The notes beneath the pieces are model-generated. The model ran no database searches. It saw only the letters and a program-made list of their open reading frames with translations, and was not told where the DNA came from. This document shows positions 60,601 through 64,000 of a stretch of DNA of 64,000 bases, piece after piece. This DNA is from JAEUWI01 sp942492815. Lineage in GTDB: Bacteria; Hydrogenedentota; Hydrogenedentia; Hydrogenedentales; JAEUWI01. The position numbers were made by a program, and so were the translations under genes. Position 1 is the stretch's first letter. Each line of letters begins with the position of its first letter. The stretch spans positions 2,790,001 to 2,854,000 of the forward strand of contig OW818658.1 in NCBI GenBank assembly GCA_942492815.1, read 5' to 3'.

Positions 60601-62532
60601 ACCTTGAAGACTGGCGATGGACGCCAGCGCTTCCGCGTCGAGCACCTGGCGCGCGGCGCGGGCGTGGGTCGTCTTCAACGCGGGCCAGGCAAGCACGTCA
60701 CCCGGCATCCCCTGATTGAGATAGACTGTCGATTGGGGTAGCGCCTGCTGGACGGGTTCGTCGAGCGCTTCGAGTTCTTCCAGGAACGCGGCCCCACCGC
60801 CATCGTTCAGGACAATGCGCGGAAAGGCGCGGGCGAGATTGGCCACGCTCCCCCGGTAGAAGGGTTCGGGAGGAGAAACCACGTTCTTCAGCACCAGCAC
60901 GTCCGTGGGAATGTCGAGGCCGAGCAATTCACGCCGTTGGACCGCCACCATTTCCTGCAAGTCAGCGGCGCTGGCCGGGCTCGCCGTGCTGGTTTTGTGG
61001 CGATGGTAGGTGCTGGTGCCGCTCAAATCGAGCATTCGCGCCAGCGGCGACAGACCCACCGCGTCGGTGTTGCTGATCAACCCTTTCAGGGCCGCATGAT
61101 GGAGAAGCTGCGGCGTCTGCGGCGCGATTCCCGGCCCATCCCACGGGAGGTGCTGCGGGGACGAACTCTGGAGAATCCCCCTGGCCATCCCCATACCGAG
61201 TTGAAGGTTGCGCCAGAGCAGCGGACCGCCCGCTATCCGTTCGTCAACGGGTGCGTAGGTCGAGCGAACGGTGGCGCCCCCCTGCTGCGTCGCGGTGAGC
61301 AACTCATCCCGAAGATCAGACAGCGCCACGAAGGGTTGATACCAGGCGGCGGCGTGGCGCAGATCGAAGCCATAGCCCGCGGCTTCCTGCCAGGTAAGCA
61401 ACTGGTTGCGCGTCGCGTCGAGGCGTTCGGAATCGGTATAGTCCGCCGCACCATCCTCGGGCGTATGACCCGTGATGACGCGAACGATACCCGGCTGATC
61501 CGTGCCGGGTCGCACGACGAGGGCATCCGTGAAGGCCGCTTCGGCGCCACCGCTGTGGAGGCGAACAGAAACAGACAACGCCTCGCCACCGGGCAATGCC
61601 TGAATGGGCAGTGCCACTGGAACGCGGAAGGCACGCTGCGGATCGATGGGCTCGACTTCGATCAGATCCGGAAGGGACGCACCCGGCGTCGATATGATCA
61701 CGTCAATCGGTTCCGTAAACGCCTCCTGGGGATTGTAAAAGGTCAGCCAGGTGTCCTGCCGCTCATCGCCGGGCCCACCGGAAAAGGTGCCCGCATCTTC
61801 GAGCTCGGGGACCACGTAGAACTTGCCCAGCGGGAGGGCCGGACGGATTCGCACCGAAAGCGCGAAGCCGCTGGTTTTCCGAAGGCGCGGCCGGTTGGCC
61901 ATGGCCGAGGCGGTCAATTGTTGCGTGGTCATGCCCAGTGCACGGGCCAGTTCTTCGTAGTCCGCGCCGGGCACCTCCATCACAACCAGATTCAAGCCGG
62001 GGCGCATGGGAACTACTACCTGCGTCACCCCCGCTTCGTCGAAGGGGCCTGGCTCGTATTCCTTGAGCGGAAATCCATTCGCCCAGAGCCGCACGCCCAA
62101 CGGCGACTGGATATCCAGGAATATCGCCGTGCTCTGGGTCGCATTGGCATAGAAGGCGGCATAGGCCACGCCGTCGGGACTTGCCGGAAAAAAGGGTTTG
62201 AGATCGAGCTCCGCTTCCGGAGTGCCCGCTTGCTGCCAGATCGCTTCGCCCCCGTCGGCGGTTGGGATGCGCATCAAGTGCTGAGGGCGTATACGGGCAA
62301 TCCCGCTTGCCGTGGCCATGAAGTCGGTCTCACCCAGGACCGGTGCTTCCGACTTGAGCGCCCCGAGAATGCTGCCGGGCACATCGGACTTGAAGGGACC
62401 GCACACGAGCCAGTGAGCAACAAATCCGCGATCGATCAGGGTATTGACCGTCTCCTGCGCACGCGTCGAGCGCGCCATCACCATCGTGACGAACACGGCA
62501 AGAACGAGGACGAGATTAGACGACCTAAACAC
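57682..62532 (-). CDS. Giant secreted GH38-like protein
   Basis: About 1616 residues from a GTG at 62532 (GGGGAGG 6 nt upstream); a longer frame from 62562 lacks a ribosome site. A signal peptide (SNLVLVLAVFVTMVMARSTRAQ) is followed by beta-sandwich-like regions (about 30-330). A middle region (about 350-700) has local similarity to family-38 glycoside hydrolases (TDSERLDATRNQLLTWQEAA), but I see no clear catalytic His/Asp motif. The C-terminal GH38-type beta region begins EGIVVFNPTGQAATLPVEV. A Pro-rich tail ends PVPPPPRRR. It overlaps the upstream membrane protein gene by 8 bp. Alpha-mannosidase-type activity is only a possibility. Confidence 0.6.
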   Translation of the reverse strand: MFRSSNLVLVLAVFVTMVMARSTRAQETVNTLIDRGFVAHWLVCGPFKSDVPGSILGALKSEAPVLGETDFMATASGIARIRPQHLMRIPTADGGEAIWQQAGTPEAELDLKPFFPASPDGVAYAAFYANATQSTAIFLDIQSPLGVRLWANGFPLKEYEPGPFDEAGVTQVVVPMRPGLNLVVMEVPGADYEELARALGMTTQQLTASAMANRPRLRKTSGFALSVRIRPALPLGKFYVVPELEDAGTFSGGPGDERQDTWLTFYNPQEAFTEPIDVIISTPGASLPDLIEVEPIDPQRAFRVPVALPIQALPGGEALSVSVRLHSGGAEAAFTDALVVRPGTDQPGIVRVITGHTPEDGAADYTDSERLDATRNQLLTWQEAAGYGFDLRHAAAWYQPFVALSDLRDELLTATQQGGATVRSTYAPVDERIAGGPLLWRNLQLGMGMARGILQSSSPQHLPWDGPGIAPQTPQLLHHAALKGLISNTDAVGLSPLARMLDLSGTSTYHRHKTSTASPASAADLQEMVAVQRRELLGLDIPTDVLVLKNVVSPPEPFYRGSVANLARAFPRIVLNDGGGAAFLEELEALDEPVQQALPQSTVYLNQGMPGDVLAWPALKTTHARAARQVLDAEALASIASLQGAEYPHAAMDLANRQLAYYSSPEYLGAPASRDDALDVLAGYREVAELTEDTARRSLEYIASKIDTAGAAPLNQGTFEGIVVFNPTGQAATLPVEVALPAGGVGNFTVLDAAGATVPHVVSVYQRAPLLEFLADSVPSFGYKTFFVKPEGSPSTAIMGTDLQIENDSLALFVDPDTGAIASLNDKRSGRELRGGLLNQILILGEDETKNREGRELWTGPASEALPKPLRIESEQTAFRASIAVTTEVGGGTVEQRYTLNAGQPWVSCETRLSGLRLDDSAVFASFQFPDAGRSLMIGERFGAVLGARGQSDNTLRTHGSDNPGATVAYPAHGWAAIAPGDVIQVGTDGVVPWEPVIIVHGADPILVGAARELQAALYARAIPSVLQVDQPVKPDFLWTDGTLEMDSNDYLSKGYHMRVVIGSPDQNSFCRGIVNQLSGEEASAFAERITQGTRILMEDTRVPEGIAPVPTLVVAGITPTQSAALAGAITKAISAGQRFLLPPSASLLRQPSPPSESGAAITFPGSMSVSQQKDGRLLLGLAHRSGLEDSSAGARLARLMGELSFNYAIHPFEGDWRSADVPALAAAATARARTAMTGIHPGSLPASQSFIGVSAPGLRIDGLRPAGFPQATNSRAPFHPRNGYTLLAWEGVGQPWRGTLSSAGGFLEAGRADVYDRARANLPVANGQVPFEARSFEFQPLWLLPADQARRDPLGSLGRDADPQGVIHTRYWEERRGAAPQQNLPLGVQFRGSLEGKAPVLEVVVSNHLTDTPVEGMAILSGSSGVTFGPQQFFFSLTPGRQHVEPVEVAFTGAGEEGRAMAVEASFERQTYRDVILDSEAPYGLVLSRNGAQLRVELRNDSGIHAQGYLDLITSPNHWAEFQNHPPVTAMPRRASVSVPPYKAQTIIFTLSDPDAVLEACVKLSANGRVLYQFFDANGEASPPAPGDVATEPVLTPNAATASPTVPVPPPPRRR

Positions 62533-63667
62533 CACCTCCCTCCCCTGTACCGGCCGGCCCAACCGGCGTGGGCTCCGGAGTTTTCACAAGTCCGGGAAAA
62601 GCGCGATTGGCCTGAAACTGAAGCGTAAAGAGCACGATACAAAGCATGGTCGTCAAGGCGATGGCGGGTTTTCCCCAGGCCTCAAACTGGAGGAGCCATC
62701 GGCAGAAGCCCGCCAGCGCGATGCACGCCAGCGCCAGCGGAACGAGGAGCTGCCCGCCGCCCGTCAGGCTGGCGAGATCGATGATGTCCGCACTGGGATA
62801 GAAGCGATAAGAAAGCAGCGCAAGAAGCGAGACGCGATAGGCCCCGTTGCGCACCCAGACCATCGAGACCAACAGCAAGGCCAGCGCCAGCAGCGCCCAG
62901 ACCCAGGCCAGGAGCGGAGTCGCCTGGAGTTGCGCCAGGGTGTCGGGCAACAGGCCGATGGGATAGATGAGCAGGAGGAGCGGCGCGAAGTTGCCCTGAA
63001 AGTCGGGCATTCCCGCGTAGAGGATTTCCAGGTGAATGCCATTCGCAAGCAACGCCACTGCAAGAAAGGGTACGAGCCGTCCCCACCGGCGCGTTTCGGG
63101 TGTGCCTGGAAAGAACTCCAGCATAATCAGGACGCCAAACAGGGTGGCGTTGACGCTGAAAGGAAGGGTTGCCAGCGCAAAGCAGGCCAGCGCCACGACG
63201 AATCGTGCCCAATCCGGGGATTCAATCAAGCGCAGGTAGGCGAGAAGCGTGAGCAACGCCAGCAAGGCCCCCACCAACTCAATTAGCCCGTATGCGCTGA
63301 ACATTACTTCCGTCTTCACCGGGTGGGCCATAAAGACGGCAGCAGCCAACGACCCGAGCCAAACGGGCCCCTTGGCAACGCGTCGCGTGAGATTAAACAG
63401 GGTGATCATGCAGCCGAACAGGCTCAACACGGCCAGCCCTTGAATCACGCGGGGCGAACTCCCAAGGAACCCGAAGAAGCCGTTCAGGAAAGTTTCAACG
63501 ATATCCGGAATGGCCTTCACATCGACGAAAGGCGGGCTCACGATAGGCGAGGGAACGGAGAGCAGGCTGAGCCCATGGACCACACAAAGGTAGACGAACA
63601 GCGCCACCATGAAGAAGGCGGGACCGGGCGTTTTGCGCGTCGTATTTGAGGGGGTGTGTTCGTCCAT
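62525..63667 (-). CDS. Polytopic GT-C/TMTC-like membrane protein
   Basis: A 380-residue integral membrane protein with about ten hydrophobic segments. The motif AAVFMAHPVKTEVMFSAYGL closely resembles the HPxxTE region of TMTC-type and other GT-C membrane glycosyltransferases, where it follows a transmembrane helix. The C-terminus lacks the TPR repeats of full TMTC proteins and ends in a Gly/Pro tail. It overlaps the GH38-like gene by 8 bp, pointing to a shared role in glycan building or turnover. Enzyme activity is not proven. Confidence 0.7.
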   Translation of the reverse strand: MDEHTPSNTTRKTPGPAFFMVALFVYLCVVHGLSLLSVPSPIVSPPFVDVKAIPDIVETFLNGFFGFLGSSPRVIQGLAVLSLFGCMITLFNLTRRVAKGPVWLGSLAAAVFMAHPVKTEVMFSAYGLIELVGALLALLTLLAYLRLIESPDWARFVVALACFALATLPFSVNATLFGVLIMLEFFPGTPETRRWGRLVPFLAVALLANGIHLEILYAGMPDFQGNFAPLLLLIYPIGLLPDTLAQLQATPLLAWVWALLALALLLVSMVWVRNGAYRVSLLALLSYRFYPSADIIDLASLTGGGQLLVPLALACIALAGFCRWLLQFEAWGKPAIALTTMLCIVLFTLQFQANRAFPGLVKTPEPTPVGPAGTGEGGGV

Positions 63668-63737
63668 GATCTGCCCGCCGATTATAGCGGGTTTGGGGCA
63701 GACAACTCCAAGGAAGGGCGCGTCGAAATGCAGGCCG

Positions 63738-64000
63738 TTAGAGATTCACAGGTCCTCGACCACCACGGAGTCGACGCCCCAGATAAATGGTCCCTGCGGC
63801 AATCCCCGTGGCCATTCCAATACCAGCGCCCGCGTGGGGCAGTACCAACAAGAGTGCGGCGACCACCAGTCGGACAAGCGCGGCCAGAGCCGGACTCACC
63901 GCCACCCAGTCTGCGATACGCGGACTGAAACGATAGTAGAGATCCACGAAGGCGGTCCCCGCAGCGTTGCTCAGCAGACGCTCATCGCGAAAGTCGCGCA
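63738..64000 (-). CDS. CFI-box-CTERM protein, C-terminal part (start outside the window)
   Basis: The frame is open to the window edge. The visible ~86 residues, RDFRDERLLSNAAGTAFVDL then YYRFSPRIADWVAVSPALAA, match the latter part of the CFI-box C-terminal module (FRD-x-L-x-N-x-G, YY-x-SP-x-A). The Cys of the CFI box itself and the upstream passenger domain lie beyond base 64000. A final hydrophobic helix and RRLRGGRGPVNL close the protein, a membrane anchoring or sorting signal. The start codon suggested at 63947 is not needed, because the frame continues upstream of it. Confidence 0.75.
   Translation of the reverse strand, partial: RDFRDERLLSNAAGTAFVDLYYRFSPRIADWVAVSPALAALVRLVVAALLLVLPHAGAGIGMATGIAAGTIYLGRRLRGGRGPVNL

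Noticed and set aside
59167..62628. Plus-strand frames of 524 and 563 codons opposite the GH38-like gene
   Set aside because: Arg/Gly/His-rich translations typical of antisense frames, with no start context; the minus-strand gene has a signal peptide and a good ribosome site.
1..64000. tRNA, rRNA, transposase or phage genes
   Set aside because: Scanning the intergenic gaps and translations showed no cloverleaf-like or rRNA-like sequence, and no transposase, integrase or capsid motifs.

Overview
This is a 64 kb chromosomal window from a GC-rich, free-living Gram-negative-type bacterium. There are no rRNA or tRNA genes, CRISPR arrays or transposases that I can see. The gene content points to the Planctomycetes/Lentisphaerae/Hydrogenedentota neighbourhood, and I lean towards Candidatus Hydrogenedentota. 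The pointers are a DUF1559 (H-X9-DG) prepilin, DUF4091 and GH38-like giant secreted proteins, BACON/vWA lipoproteins, a CFI-box C-terminus, many PAS/GGDEF signalling proteins and long secreted proteins of unknown role. This placement is an inference from gene families, not a measurement.

Layout. 1-5.1 kb (all minus strand): the start of an ADP-ribosylglycohydrolase-like secreted protein, a membrane-anchored protein with Ca-binding-like repeats, a ROK sugar kinase + PfkB kinase pair, and gltX. 5.2-14.9 kb (minus): a six-gene signalling run. Three of its proteins share a near-identical N-terminal receiver domain but end in a nucleotide cyclase, a GGDEF domain or a histidine kinase. The others are two hybrid kinases (one with three tandem, nearly identical PAS units) and a stand-alone receiver. 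15.2-21.8 kb (minus): a sigma-54 redox/envelope cluster. A membrane histidine kinase and an NtrC-type activator lie upstream of two duplicated enhancer + -24/-12 promoter blocks. One drives a b-type cytochrome and a small peptidoglycan-binding protein, the other an exported rubrerythrin and a DUF2231 membrane protein. A chimeric pseudogene (rubrerythrin 5' end joined to the NtrC 3' end) marks the junction of the tandem duplication that created the two promoters.

21.8-28.3 kb (mostly plus): a zinc-ribbon protein, a lipoprotein carrying two pseudopilin-like modules, a GYF/RDD membrane protein, an MshEN-PAS-GGDEF fusion, a NifA-type GAF-AAA-Fis activator and a small ORF. 28.5-37.8 kb (plus): an LRR lipoprotein and two giant BACON-vWA lipoproteins, closed by a strong terminator. 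37.9-43 kb: small zinc/Cys-rich proteins, a secreted protein of unknown role, a degenerate receiver, a DUF4091 protein and the DUF1559 prepilin, which has a long structured leader. 43.2-50.4 kb (minus): secA, a transglutaminase, an ABC exporter (ATPase and permease) and a YjbQ protein in one tightly packed run. 50.6-64 kb: a degenerate sulfatase-fold membrane protein coupled to a metallophosphoesterase, a large PcRGLX/YetA-like glycan-active protein, a CPBP-like protein lacking catalytic residues, a GH38-like giant secreted protein coupled to a TMTC/GT-C-like membrane protein, and the C-terminal end of a CFI-box protein.

The most interesting material is the sigma-54 cluster. Its two promoter copies act as a built-in footprint: the enhancer inverted repeats and the -24/-12 elements are conserved while the DNA between them has diverged. 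The c-di-GMP signalling content (MshEN-PAS-GGDEF, receiver-GGDEF) and the receiver paralogue set are also worth following up.
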